NCBI GenBank assembly: GCA_964247055.1
Contig: OZ176052.1
Span: 2,108,001-2,172,000, forward strand
Reading direction: 5' to 3'
Source: Paragordius varius
Taxonomy: Eukaryota > Nematomorpha
DNA: 64,000 nucleotides
Shown here: positions 48,201 through 60,268 of the stretch, one piece after another
Position numbering within the stretch: the first letter of the stretch is position 1
How the letters are laid out: the number at the start of each line of letters is the position of its first letter
Position numbers and translations under genes: made by a program
The notes under the pieces: model-generated
The model's database searches: none
What the model was told of the DNA's origin: nothing
The model's input: only the letters and a program-made list of their open reading frames with translations

Positions 48201-51200
48201 ATATGAAGCCAAGTATTTTATATCATTCGAAAGAGCGCAAAAAACTGCATCTTTTAAATGGTAGTAAGTCATTTAAATCAATCGGATGTAAAAGTTATTT
48301 GGATTTAAATGATCGAAATTTTCAATCCTTAAATAAGTCAAGAATTTTCGCAGACAAACTAATTTGAAAATCATATAAATTATTTATTATAATTATTAGG
48401 GTTATATTAGTATTTAATTTAAAAAAAATGTTTGAAAAAGCTTTTGGTTTGCTTTTTTAATATAAATTATAATTATCATAAATATTTTACCTAGTGGATA
48501 CTAAAATGCATAGTTATAACTGTAAATTTATAACATAATGGCTATAAAAGATCAAAAATACCTTAAACTTTATTTTTATCAATAAAATTTTTAAATTATC
48601 AGCATTATAAAGAAAATAAATTAATATTGATGAGATGGTAGTTTTTAAAAAACAAAAAACTTAAAAATGGCTGTTTTGAGTGACATAAAAGCAATAAAAA
48701 ATGTTTTAATCTAAAAAACTTTCTTGTGTTATTCTTTTTGGACATTCATCACCATCTAAACAAAGTTTGAGCTATTTTCATCCATTAGTTTTAAAAATAT
48801 AATAATTAAAAAAAATGCTCTCGCTTCGCGCGTTTGTCGCTCTTTGTGTCCAATATTAACTGTCGATGTAATACATAATAGTATGCATTTTATAGAGTTT
48901 TTATTACTCTTTCGAATGATATATTACAAATGGGCATTACTTGTATATTTTGAAAGAAAAATATTTTTTAGTAAAATTTTGATAAAGAGGGCGCATAATC
49001 AAAAAAAATCAAATTATACAAAATTCTTCCAACGAGTTATAATTTTTATTTCAGATTTTCTGTTAAAATGATACTAAATATGAGAAAATTCAAAAAACTC
49101 GAATGGCAGAAAATTTGTTGTCCAGTGTAATTAACAATAAGTTTTGAATGATAAAAAAACTGTAAGAAATTATTCCATTAACATGTATATTGTGCAAATC
49201 ATTTTATTTGGAATGTTATTAAAGAGTGTAAATTAAAGTATTTAAATCTAAAATTATATTGTTTTAAGCTTGAATTGTAAAATGTCAATTATAAGCATTA
49301 CTACACCATATCATTCATTTATTCATTTATTAATTAAATAAGGTTGGTTTACTCGGTTACATTGCATTTGCCCCAAAACTCCTCCAAACTACTAACATTA
49401 ATCCCGATATAACAGCACCTTTGAATGGTTTGAAATCTTTGCCACCCCATACTACACTTTTTAACTCTAAACAAGACGATCAAATATTACATAATAATTT
49501 ATTGGAACTAAAAGGTGATATCCTTATAAATTTGAATGCAAACACTCAAAAAAATGTAGCAAATGGTCAATCATCCCTATTCTCTTTACTAATTACGGAT
49601 TTGATAACAATAGGTTTCGCCCTGAGTTGTGCACTGAGTTTTCCACTCTCACTCCTACCCTGCAAACAAACGCTTATGATTCTCTTGAATTGGTCGAATC
49701 AATATCCACCCAATAAAATTACCAAGAATAATGTAATTAAGGTAAGTTTTTTTAGTGGGGTGTGGTTTTAAAAATCTATAATAAGTGATAATTTAAAAGG
49801 TAAAATAATAGAATTCAAAAGGTAATATGATGGAAATTAGAAAGTTTATTAATTGATAGGGTGATCCTAAAATTTTGATCCTTTGATAATTACGAAAAAC
49901 ATAACAGTTTGTTTTTAAGATTTACATTGCTCGAAAAAAATTAAATTTTAAAACATATATAATGCTATATAATAATATATTAAGAATATTATATATTTAA
50001 TATTAATTAAGAATACTGTATTATACTTACATAAATGGAAATTTAGAATTAAATACCTGTTTAATTTTTTTTTAAAAAAACTACTTTTTAATCTATTATA
50101 ATTCAGCGGTGTTCTTAAGTTTACCCATTTTTTTATGCAATATGTATGGCAAAATAGCGTTATTCCTCAATTAATGATATAACAAGCCCCATACATATTA
50201 CGCATGATTCGATGATATCATTGGACGAAGAGGCTAGCCAAAAAATGCCTATATATCAACGAAAGCAACAACCATCCAATGATTATAGTATCAATTCTTT
50301 TCTTATAATTTTTTGTTTTGAAACTTTTTTTTGGGGTGGGGGGGGTCTTTCAATTAATTAAAATGATTTAAACTTAGAAGTGTTGAACACGTGGCCCGCG
50401 AGAAATTTAGATATAAAATTTTACGATCATCATCATGATAAAGGGTAAGCCAAAGATTTTGTACCACAAAGTAATTCATATTCATAATATTTATACTTTG
50501 TGGTAATCTGAGGCGATTTTTTTTACCTAACACATACCCTTGTGTGTACAAATATTGATTTAACTAATCAATAAAAACTGGCCTTTGCCGTTAGCGCATT
50601 TTCATGTCCCAACCAACACCGAGAGGTAGCCATAGGACTTTGCTAATTAAAAAAGTATTTGTAAACAAATATCCTCTGAGAAATATTTCCGAATTTTGGC
50701 AATCAACTTGCAGAAATGTTGACATAAATAGAAGTTTTTACAGTCTTAGTTGTAAATTCTAATAAAATATTCGTTAATGCCCATGTATATTCCAAATGCG
50801 GCCCGTGGAATTTTTTGATTTATAAAAATGCGGGTATCGCAGCCATTTGGACACCCCTGTAATAAGCCTTGCTTAAAAAGGGTTAATTATAAAATAGGCA
50901 ATTATCTAATCAACCATTTAGGTTCAATACTATTTTCTCAGAGTTTGGGCGTAAAATATAACGGACCTTTAAAAAATGACCGTTTTTAGTGTTACGCTCT
51001 ATTTGAAGAATTTTATTTTCTTTTACGCTTTATTTCATAAGTTTTATACTGGCTTCTGGTTTTTAAGTTAAAATTTAAATCATACGGACAAAATGTAAAA
51101 ATATAAAGACAAATATTTTTTCTAAAAGGCAACCACATTTTAATCTTGATTTTTTTAAATATAACTCATCTACAAATTATAATATAGAAATGTAAATTGG

Positions 51201-53998
51201 TAACATAATCAATGGTGTATTTTACGATTGTAATACAATGTTTTATATGGGATAAATTAAGGTTTAAAAAAGTAGGGTTGCCTTTTGAAAAATATTTTGT
51301 CTTTATATTTTGTCCGTATAATTTTAATGTTTACTGTAAAATATAGTTGGCCAATGTACATTTTTATTTACTACTGAGTCCCATGTAATACACTCATTTT
51401 ATACCATGAGTTATAGAGAACAAATCAATTAGTCCTATGTTAAAGCAATCTATGCATTCTTGTGGCGAAACGATAAATGATAGTTTGGAGAGAGTTAAAT
51501 ATTTTGGAGTTTCTCTCAACACACTGATAACCGTATTAATTGTCACATTTACTCTAATGATATCAATAGTGTTACCTAATAGTAAATATATATTGTATAT
51601 ACATATATATATATATATATATAGCATTTATAGTTCAAATTCACCTTTAAACATTATAAATTCACCTTTGAACAATTCAATTTACCCTTGAATAATTCAA
51701 ATTCACCTTCGAACAATTTAAATTTACCCTAAAATAATTTATGTTTTATTTATAATTAAATATTACTATATTTTTTTATATTTGTAAAAAAGAAATTTTG
51801 TATGTAATCTAAATAATACTTAAAAAAATAAACTTTTCCATAAAAATATATATAATTATAATGATGAGTTATATAAGACCGAAATTTCATAATTTATTTT
51901 TAGGGTGAATTTAATTTTTCGTTGGTGAATTTTGAATTATTCGAGGGTGAATTTAAATTGTTCAAGGGTGAATTTGAATTATAAATGGTATATATATCCG
52001 AACTTTTCATTAAGGCACACTTTTTGAAAATTAATTAAAAATATTAGGTTTGGCTTTTTATTTAATAACGGTAAATTGGTTTATAATATAGAAAGATGCA
52101 AATTAAGTCGCTTATACGATATATAATGTATATTGTTGTAATTATTTTACCAATGAAAATAAAATTTACTTTAAAATACTTTATTGAACATGTATAATTT
52201 ATTTTTACATACTCAATCAAGTTAACATTAACAAAGAATTAAATTTTGCTTTTAATGTAAATAAAAAGGAAAATTAAAGGCTTAAAGACTGAAAATGAAA
52301 TCGTTTATTGAACCTTTTTGCGAAATGTATCTCAAAATTCTAATTAAGGAACTTGTTAATTTTTTTTACAAAATAATTATAATTACATTTTCATATATTT
52401 TTGCGTTGTTTTAAAGTTGAAGATATGCTCAATATAATCGGAACATTGATGGGAACACTAATAAGTTGTATCATACCTGCTCTAATGTATCTTACCCTCC
52501 TTTCCAAAAGCCGTAATTATTCTCACTCTTTGATTAATATCAAAAATAATAACACCAATCATGTTGATTTGTTCAGTTTTGATAAAAATATCAATGGTTC
52601 AATACATTCCTTATCACCGATTTCTAATGCAACTACCCTCCCGATCACTGAAAGTTATGGGGATAAACGGAGAGCTCAGGTTTTTAATTTGATTCAAATT
52701 TAGTGTCGTTTATGTTGAAAAAGGTCACTTTTAATGAAAAAGGTTTATTAGAAAATTTTTTATACAAATTTATTTTTGTATAATTTTCATGTGCAGTCTT
52801 GTCTTTTCATACAATGCGGTTTGAATTTCCCATGTAAAATTTGAGATAATATTTCAGATTGTAAATAGCTTAGCAATGATAGATTAGTTAATATGATGTT
52901 GTATACATTGAAAGCTTAATTATTCGGTCAGTTATTTTTTTAGGTAAAAATTCATTCGATTATTTCCTCAGGCAAATTAATGCATTTTTGTGAAACATTT
53001 TTTAATTTTTGTGTCATGGCATCCTTACGAAAAAGCAATTCATCACTAATGTTGAAACTTTTCATACAGTTTTTGCAAAAAATCTAACTTCAACTTTTTT
53101 ATTTTGGATTATTAAGCAAATCAACATTTCTATTTATTAGCAGTTGGGCATTGATTTGAATGTAATTTAGGATATTGCTGCTTGAAACTTTTTTTAAGTC
53201 GAATAAGTAAATTTTCCATTATGTTACTTAGTTGTTATCCCTCATAAAATATATTTTGTTTCATTATTTTTTAGCATTAAATACTTTCAATCGATCGATA
53301 TATATATGTTTATCTTACCTTTTCTTACTTTTATTCATTAGCGACCAAATATGGACAAATTAACACAAAAATATTCCTCTTTAGATTTTTATGGTTTTTC
53401 CATCTTGGTAAATATAATTTTTTACATCTGTCCGATCAATGTTTTAGATTCTCCTATTATCTGGCATTGTAATAGTATTATTTGGTATGTCTAATTACAT
53501 TCCGATTTGGAAAGAAAATGAAGCCTTGTTGCCTGCCATACCTTCCCATGTATCAGGACTTGAAAATAGTGCGATTGTATTGACTCCAAAAGTTTCAAGT
53601 TTATTCTTTTTCCCCCATATTTATAGCAATGAATGAATATGTAAAATTTTAATAATTTATTCAATTATTTAACGTAATTAGATGGGCATCTAAAATTATC
53701 TTATGCCACGGCAGTCAATGCATCCATAGATCGTTTACCTCAACAGTTTGTGCCAGAAAATTTGGTTCTTCCTGTCTTAGAAAAATCCCCTAACAATCTT
53801 GTTAATAATACAGCTTTGAATTTACAAAATAATTTACTACCTGATATCAATACTAATGTCGAAAAATCCAATGACGGTGATCATTTCAATATAGATAAAA
53901 ATACGGATGTTAAAAAGCCCTTCCTTGCGCCAACTCAAAATATACCCAAAATTGAATTATTAACCGTTAATAATAACAAAACAGCCATTAACTCTTGA
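45279..53998 (+). CDS. SLC38A10: SLC38A10-type amino-acid transporter
   Basis: Putative sodium-coupled neutral amino-acid transporter of the SLC38/AAAP family. Exons: 45279-45368, 45394-45511, 45543-45588, 45622-45715, 45741-45881, 46649-46776, an unresolved exon about 46825-46968, 49343-49741, 51419-51581, 52417-52679, 53448-53598, 53682-53998. The start gives MVDIDTSQTIVLGNSIIGVS, matching the family's first helix (NSIVGVSVLTMPF). Other family marks are FQKCGILLA, YLIVIGDLVPE, VVILPLSF, ALPIIALSLTCQ, VGLLGYIAF, FPLSLLPCKQ, LPNIEDMLNIIGTLMGTL and IIPALMYL. After the last helix a hydrophilic, Asn-rich tail of about 120 residues follows, shorter than the several-hundred-residue tail of human SLC38A10. 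A long insert (about 60 residues) lies in the exon at 49343, between TM helices. Introns 1-4 are 25-33 nt. I could not find a donor ending the 46.8-46.97 kb exon, so the gene may be damaged there or my model incomplete. SLC38A10 is the best fit; A9 or A7 types are less likely. Confidence 0.88.
45369..45740 (+). other. SLC38A10: Four ultra-short introns of the SLC38 gene (25, 31, 33, 25 nt)
   Basis: Intron 1 is 45369-45393 (GTTTTTTTG...TTGTAG), intron 2 is 45512-45542 (GTTAGA...TTTTAG), intron 3 is 45589-45621 (GTATAT...AAACAG), intron 4 is 45716-45740 (GTTTTTGATT...TTTTAG). Retaining 1 or 2 gives a stop, retaining 4 a frameshift; intron 3 has no stop and is a multiple of three, but its removal makes the helix after SYED align with human SLC38A10 without a gap. 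The residue counts SYED to IGDL and FGLQ to LPLS match the human protein exactly once introns are removed. Confidence 0.85.
46205..46406. mobile_element. MITE with TACAGTCATGTAT ends (family F)
   Basis: Begins TACAGTCATGTATATGTAGA and ends in the inverted complement CATACATGACTGTA, arms roughly 60-90 bp with mismatches, TA-flanked. In a long intron of the SLC38 gene. Shares its first 13 bases with the hairpin element at 54241. Confidence 0.8.
47016..47312. mobile_element. Family C repeat, copy 1
   Basis: Left side has tandem variants of a 22-bp unit (AATTCAAATTCACCCTTGAACA), right side the same unit inverted (GGGTGAATTTGAATTGTTCG), around an AT-rich centre that contains TTATTATTTTTTCAG-like sequence shared with other copies. 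In an intron of the SLC38 gene. Confidence 0.75.
47792..47986. mobile_element. Family C repeat, copy 2
   Basis: Shorter copy with one CACCCTTGAACAATTCA unit at left and about two inverted units at right, ending TTGTAAATGGTA. Centre matches copy 1 (AATAATAAACTAT, TTTCATATTAATGATGAG). Confidence 0.75.
48005..49127. mobile_element. Long inverted-repeat DNA transposon remnant (family I)
   Basis: Ends CACTAGACAACAAATTTT and, inverted, CACTGGACAACAAATTTT, followed on both sides by GCCATTC. Further in, ATATCATTCGAAAGAG (left) and its complement (right, near 48910) pair, so the arms extend at least 200 bp with decay. No transposase could be recognised. In an intron of the SLC38 gene. Confidence 0.65.
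50379..50862. mobile_element. hAT-type MITE, family D copy 3 (decayed left end)
   Basis: Right end GCCATTTGGACACCCCTG matches the CAGGGGTGTCC ends of copies at 30286 and 62841. Left end near GTGTTGAACACGTGGCCCGC is decayed. Interior GCGGCCCGTGG is family-like. In an intron of the SLC38 gene. Confidence 0.6.
51067..51338. mobile_element. Family A MITE
   Basis: CATACGGACAAAATGTAAAA at left and TTTTGTCCGTATAATTTTAA at right with TACTGTA end; interior ATGTAAATTGGTAACATAAT is shared with the copy at 40177. In an intron of the SLC38 gene just before the 51419 exon. Confidence 0.8.
51622..51990. mobile_element. Family C repeat, copy 3
   Basis: The longest copy: about four CACC(C/T)TTGAACAATTCAAATT units at left and four inverted units at right, around a centre of about 190 bp. 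Begins just after a (TA)n tract at 51600. Confidence 0.75.
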
Positions 53999-54240
53999 GT
54001 ATAAAATATCTTAAATTGTGTAATTTATTAGCAAATGTTGTAAATGCAGTTAAAAATGTAATGTAATATATATTTTAATTAGTGAATTGGTAATTTTATA
54101 GGTGACTGAGTTATTTATAATATTTATCATTATATATCAATGTACCTTAATCCCATGACAATTATTCTTCGATATATTTGTATAAATATTTGAAATCTTA
54201 TTATTTATATATGGAATGGATAGGTGCACTTATACGCAAA

Positions 54241-54459
54241 TACAGTCATGTATCCTTTATTTTATCAAAATTTTTTTTTAGTTAAATGGGTAAAATATTT
54301 GGTAAAGAATAGAAAAAACAAGAGCTCTATGGTAATTCTTATACTTTTTAATGAATATGTTATTGTTAATACCATAGAGCTCTTGTTTTTCCATTCTTTA
54401 CCAAATTATACCCATTTAACGAAAAAAGATAAATTTTTGATTAAATAAAGGATACATGA
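54241..54459. mobile_element. Hairpin MITE with about 95-bp arms (family G)
   Basis: TACAGTCATGTATCCTTTAT at left; the right side ends in the complement of CATGTATCCTTTATTTAAT. Arms pair over about 95 bp including CAAGAGCTCTATGGTA, leaving a loop of under 30 bp. Lies just past the 3' end of the SLC38 gene. Confidence 0.85.
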
Positions 54460-54539
54460 ATCTATTAAAGACCACTAAAAGCAGTATTTTAAGCTAATAT
54501 TAATTGTACGTAAAGAAAATTGTATAACTCTTGCATATA

Positions 54540-54720
54540 TATTTATAGCCATATTCATTCATATATTGCCGTCTGACGCCGACCGGTAATTCTTTGGTTA
54601 AAGGCATATATAAGGCAGGAGAATGTGCACATGTTTGGTCATTGCATTTCTATAGAATAAACTCACAACTATTGGATATTAGCAAGCTATCTCTGTTTTT
54701 AAGCCTTTGACAAACACCAA
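54540..54720 (+). repeat. Possible solo LTR
   Basis: A GC-richer stretch with a TATA-like GCATATATAAGGCAGGAG, a downstream GAATAAACTC poly(A)-like signal and a GACCGG motif has the layout of a retrotransposon LTR. No second copy is in the window and the ends were not defined. Low confidence. Confidence 0.3.
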
Positions 54721-56903
54721 ATATTTTCGACCATCCCATCCCCTTTAATTTGTTTCACCATAAACCTCTTGTATGCCCACAATGATGTCCTTAAAGTCCC
54801 CAACATATGCCGTAGTAACATATTATACGTTATCCTTTCTTCATTTTTTGGAAAATAACTGGCCTACCTAACATTATAAAAGGTTGGATAACATTCATAA
54901 GTATATTATCACGAAGAGTTAGCTCTTAATATGCATATTGCTGATGAATTATAAGTAATTGGCGGTTCACATATCAAACACTATTTATTTGATACCAACA
55001 ACAATTTTTTTTCAACTTTTCATCTTAGAAAAATATTTTGTCACTAACCTTATTATTTTTCGATGATCTTATTACAATACCTGACTTGTTTCTAAATAAA
55101 ATTCGCCCACTGATGAAATAATATTTCCAAGGAAATTTGTGTTTGATAGCGAGTTTCAGTGTTTGCAAAGAGCTTTCGGGCTAAATTTTCGGACTTATTT
55201 ATTGATTTTAGGCAGTATTTTTTTTAAATTTTGTTGGTACTTTAAGTAGTTAGTGTAGTGGCCAGCTCCATACCAAACTATCCAACGTTTTCAATACAAA
55301 ACAGTGTGGTGTATAACATTGTGTGATTGATTAATCCTTGGCATTATAAAACTTGTCTTAATATATTTGTACGTGTTTTATTACATGTAATTATATTACC
55401 AATGAAAGTGCCAAACTTAATTCATGACATAAGTCAGTTTAAAAATGATTGCTTTGAACAAATTATCATTACTTTAAACATGTTAAAGCACTTTGTAACA
55501 GAGAGATCGTCTTGCAAATTTGTATGATCATACAGTGAACACAAAAAATACCATGATAATAGGTAATTTTATGCTAGAAAATTTATCAGCATTCTCATGG
55601 GCTTTTGGTTTTGAACCTAATGAGATCTAAGGAAAATAATAACACTTGTAAGTGCAATAAAGCACAATTAATTTTAAGTCTATTAAAGATATTATTTTCA
55701 TATTTTTATAAAATTTTACTTTAGATGTGGGCTTCAAATCTTAAATTTTTTAACAAGTATATATTAAAAATATTTTTTCTCATTTAGATTATATATGTAT
55801 TTTTATCCTGTACACAGACGCTAAATACCTCATTTGCCAACTTCAAAATGCATATTTTTAGAATTTTATATTTTGGCAAAAATTATATATAATATGATAT
55901 TATAAACGTTATATTTATTGGAAAACTTTTAATTTTTCGAATAGAGCACAAAATTAAGGAGTAACTAACCAAAAAACTAAAAACAAACCGCTGTCATTTC
56001 ACATATTAAAACCCCAAACCATTTTTCCGTGGAACAAAACTTTAATCCAGCGTTTAATGAAGCTAGAATTTCATAAAATTATCTATTGATTGGCAAAGTC
56101 TCGGTCATTTTGATCCAATAAAATTTTATAACAAAAATTTTTTAAAATCGGTTTTGTATAGTTACTTATCGACGTGATGACTAATTTTTTTCGGATGAAA
56201 GTAGAAATAGTTCAATTTTTTATGCTGTCACACTGGCATTAAATATAAATTAAAAGATTTTCGATCAAATTATAAATGGTTAAATTACACATGTTAAATA
56301 AATATATTTATAATATCATTTATTTAAACTTAAAGGAAACACGAAATAATTACATAAAATAGAATGTTAAAGACAAACATTTATCAACATATTTCACGGA
56401 TGTGGAGTTTTATTGTCAAAATTATAATTATGTTTTTCATTATCATTGTAAAATAACTAACATATATTAATGCAAAATATGATGATTTTTGCGCATGTAT
56501 ATAGCAGTTCACATCGAAAGGTCCGAATATAACCTTATACTGCGTTATCGTAATTTGTGCAGATTTATGCAAACAACTTCGGTTTTCAAAGCCTTTTCTG
56601 TTGAACCACCGACTATTTTTGAAAGTGCCCAATCAATTTGAAATTAGTAAATTAATTCATATATTTTATTACAAAAAAACGTAAAAACAAACCAAAAAAA
56701 TTAAATAATATAAAAACTTACTATTAGATAAAAGACAATATAATCCCTTATTTAACCATAGATAATTGCTAAACTATCTATCTATCAGATAAATCCTATG
56801 AAAAAAAATTGAAAAAAATCTACTGAATATATGCAAAGAAAAATTATACACAAAGATGGGTTTTAAAACTCAATCTTAGTAATAATATAGTTTGCCAATC
56901 AAA
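54721..56903. other. Intergenic region between convergent SLC38 and Acinus genes
   Basis: No supported coding exon. Small frames at 55327-55527 (plus) and 56384-56632 (minus) have no recognisable domain and no splice partners; I regard them as chance or repeat-derived. Confidence 0.4.
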
Positions 56904-57842
56904 TTAATATCTTCTTCTGTTTCCTACTGGTGATACCATACGCCTTTTAGGCAAAGGAGATCTACCCTAAAGCAAATAAAAAAAGTAAAATATATTAAAC
57001 GAATTAGTTAAAAATGATTAAAAAATATGAATTAGATTGCCCTTATCGCCTTCATAAACAAATTTTTAAAATAAATAGCGTTTTATAAAATCAATGCTAT
57101 TCATTATTAACTTTTTTGGATTATATAAATTCGTTTAATGTTAGGTATTTTCAAAGGGTAATTCTAAGAATTGGAATTTTATTTTATACAAATCTCAATT
57201 TAATCAAAAAAGGGTTCAAGATGGGGATATTTAACTATTTATAAACGTTTCCTTTACGGTCATCCTAAAGAGATATTTTAAAAATAAAATACCCTATAAA
57301 CAGGGGATAAGCGCGTTTTATCCGAAGATTGAATCGGTTTACGATATGGCTCAAAAGTGTTTTTGCTCAATTCTTGGCCTCCATTTATCGCAGATTTGTG
57401 GTGAGAGGTGTGTTCATTCCCCTGGGCAGCATGATGTCTATCTACCAATGTTGCGTATCTGTTTTTTTTAATTTAAAAATATAATTAGTTAATTAAATTA
57501 ATTTTTGTTGCTTAGAAATATTTCAACGATTTGCTGCCTTTTGGAAATATGGACAACAAAATTTTATTTAAAATAACAAAAATTACTAGTAGTAATCGAA
57601 AATTTATGCTTTAAATAAATTCAATTATTGCTTACATAATTCCAATTACAATATAATTTATATTATTTCAATTACAATTAGTTCCAATAGTATAAAATTC
57701 ATACATTTAAATGCGCAACTCTATATGCATTAAACGATAATTTCAAAACAACATTTTTAAAGTATTGGAATTAATTTCTTTTCAATAGTAATATAAATAT
57801 TAAATTTACGTATATCACATTAGAAGAAAAGAATCTTTTGTC

Positions 57843-57879
<37 letters not shown>

Positions 57880-60231
57880 AGAAATTAACCCTTTTCGGCA
57901 AAATATTTCTTATACCTTATTAAAATTTTTGTAATAACATATCTAAAGAATATTTTTAAACCTATCTTTCCTTAAATTTATGTTGCTATTATCAAATTTT
58001 TGGTCCAAACTGTGTGGTTGTGGTTTTCTGTTGTTTTGACTCATCACCAAATTTTGAGCCTCAGTTGGTTTTTGTTGACGGGAATATCTATTATCATTCG
58101 TATTAATGTGTTCTGTGGTATGAATACCTTTATTTTCCTTTCCAATCTCTCTGCTATTGTCATACTTTCTATCCTTACTTCCTAAATTATTATTTATAAT
58201 TTTAGAGAAACGTATATTGTTAAAAAACAGTAATCAATTTGGCAAAATGCTTATCTTTCAAAACAATGGACTTAAATTAAAACAAACGCTATGAAAACAG
58301 TTTAATGTCATAAAAAGGTATATCATTTTAATATACTTTTTTTTCACACTGGATCAAAAAAGCATAATATAACGGTTCCATCACTTAATTTTCCATGTAA
58401 AAATGTATTAAAACACCCACCAAGAATACATATAATGAATTCAAAAAAGGTAACCCTGTAATTCATTATAGATTTTTCGTTTCTCTCCAACTCCTGCTGA
58501 GTGATGTTGATCGGAATGTGTTGTTGTGTTGTTAGAATGCTGTTTCTTAGGATCCATGCTTTTTTCTTGATTTTGGTTTTGATTTTTATGAAGTCTATGC
58601 ATTTCTTCACGTTCACGAGCAAGTTGTCTCAACACTGATATATAATCTTGATAACGAGCTTGGTAACGTTCCGCATCTCGTACGCTTATGAAAAGGCGTG
58701 ATGGATGGTTTTTTTCAAGGTCAGCCATTTTTTCGTTGGCCTATATACATTTAAATTTTTTGTGTCATATTAATAAGTCAATTTTAGCTTAAAAATCTAT
58801 CATAAGTAAATATAATAAAAATTTGGCGTTATCTTTGAATATATTTGTAACTAAAGAATTCATAATTTTCAAAATCTTTTTATTGACAATAAATATTCAA
58901 TTTATTATCATAGATTGTTTATATTTTGTGTTATCAACTAAATAGTGTTAAATAAAAAAAATCTCTTAAAAACATACCATACATTTTAAAAAATGTGGTG
59001 TTATTTCCATCTTTAAACAAAATATCAAAAATAGAATGTTAAAAATAATTTTTTTACCTGTTTTTCGCTAAGTGGAAGCCAATAGATAGAGGGTAAACTG
59101 GAAACTGTTTTTTGAAAAAGAGTGTCCATAACTTGACTGGGTTTGTTAGTGGTTTTATCAGCCAGCTCATCTTTGTTAACGTCATTTGTAGTTTCTTGAC
59201 TCTCTTTACCAACTCCTATGCGTGTGTGGGCATTAAATCATTTATTTTAAATAACTGAATATTGATAAATTAAATATAAACATATTGTCCAATAGAAAGA
59301 AAAATTATTAAAAAAGTAGTAGATTTATATTTTAAATAAAATTACCTGACATAAAACAAAATATCGTTATTTTAATTACAGTATGACTAGGTAGGTATAC
59401 AGTGCTAGAAAGTTATTAATTATTGCCAAATAGGACATACAACAAAGGACAGTATTTTTCGCTTATGGTTATTTTTTCACTTTTTACTATTATTAGACAA
59501 TAATAATTTTCTTTGCTACATATGCTATTTGGCAATGATTAATAACTTACTAGCAATGTATACTTACTCATACTATAATAAACATCTAAACATTTAAAAA
59601 CTAAAATATCAATATGATAAAAAATGTGACTCTCAAAAAAGATATTTTGCACGTTAAACTCAAAGTTAATTAAAAATGCTAAACACAAAAATATCCCTAA
59701 TAATGGAAATTTTCAATCTGAAAAGAAAACAGACACAAAAAAATATATATCGAAATATCTATAAACTAAAAGGCTATAAATTTAACAAAGACAATTTTAA
59801 AATCCATAACAAAAATGTAATATTTTTTAATTTTCAACTTCCAATATAAACAAACGAGTCATCGAAAATAATGAAGTATACCCTTTATCCTTTGTCTAGC
59901 ATCTTGTTCCATTTGTACCTAAAAACAATTGTTATTAAAAAATCAATGAATTTTTTCAAATGTAAAAAAAAATTTGATTGTTAATAAAAATATATATATA
60001 TATATGAATTATTTTTCATTTCATTACCAAACGTTCCCGTTCTTCTCTCCGCATTTTAAGCCATTCTTGTTCCGTCATTCCTGTACCTTTATGTCAAATA
60101 TTTTAAATGTTTTATAAACTCGTAAATAAAATTTAAAAATGATTTGAATAAAAGTGATATACGCCCAACCCCAAAGACCCTAAAAATGGATTCGTGTCAT
60201 ATTCCCTTTTATAGAAAAGAATGAAATTAAT

Positions 60232-60268
<37 letters not shown>

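Noticed and set aside
55327-56632. Open frames between the SLC38 and Acinus genes
   Set aside because: No recognisable domain, no splice partners, and composition like the surrounding non-coding DNA.
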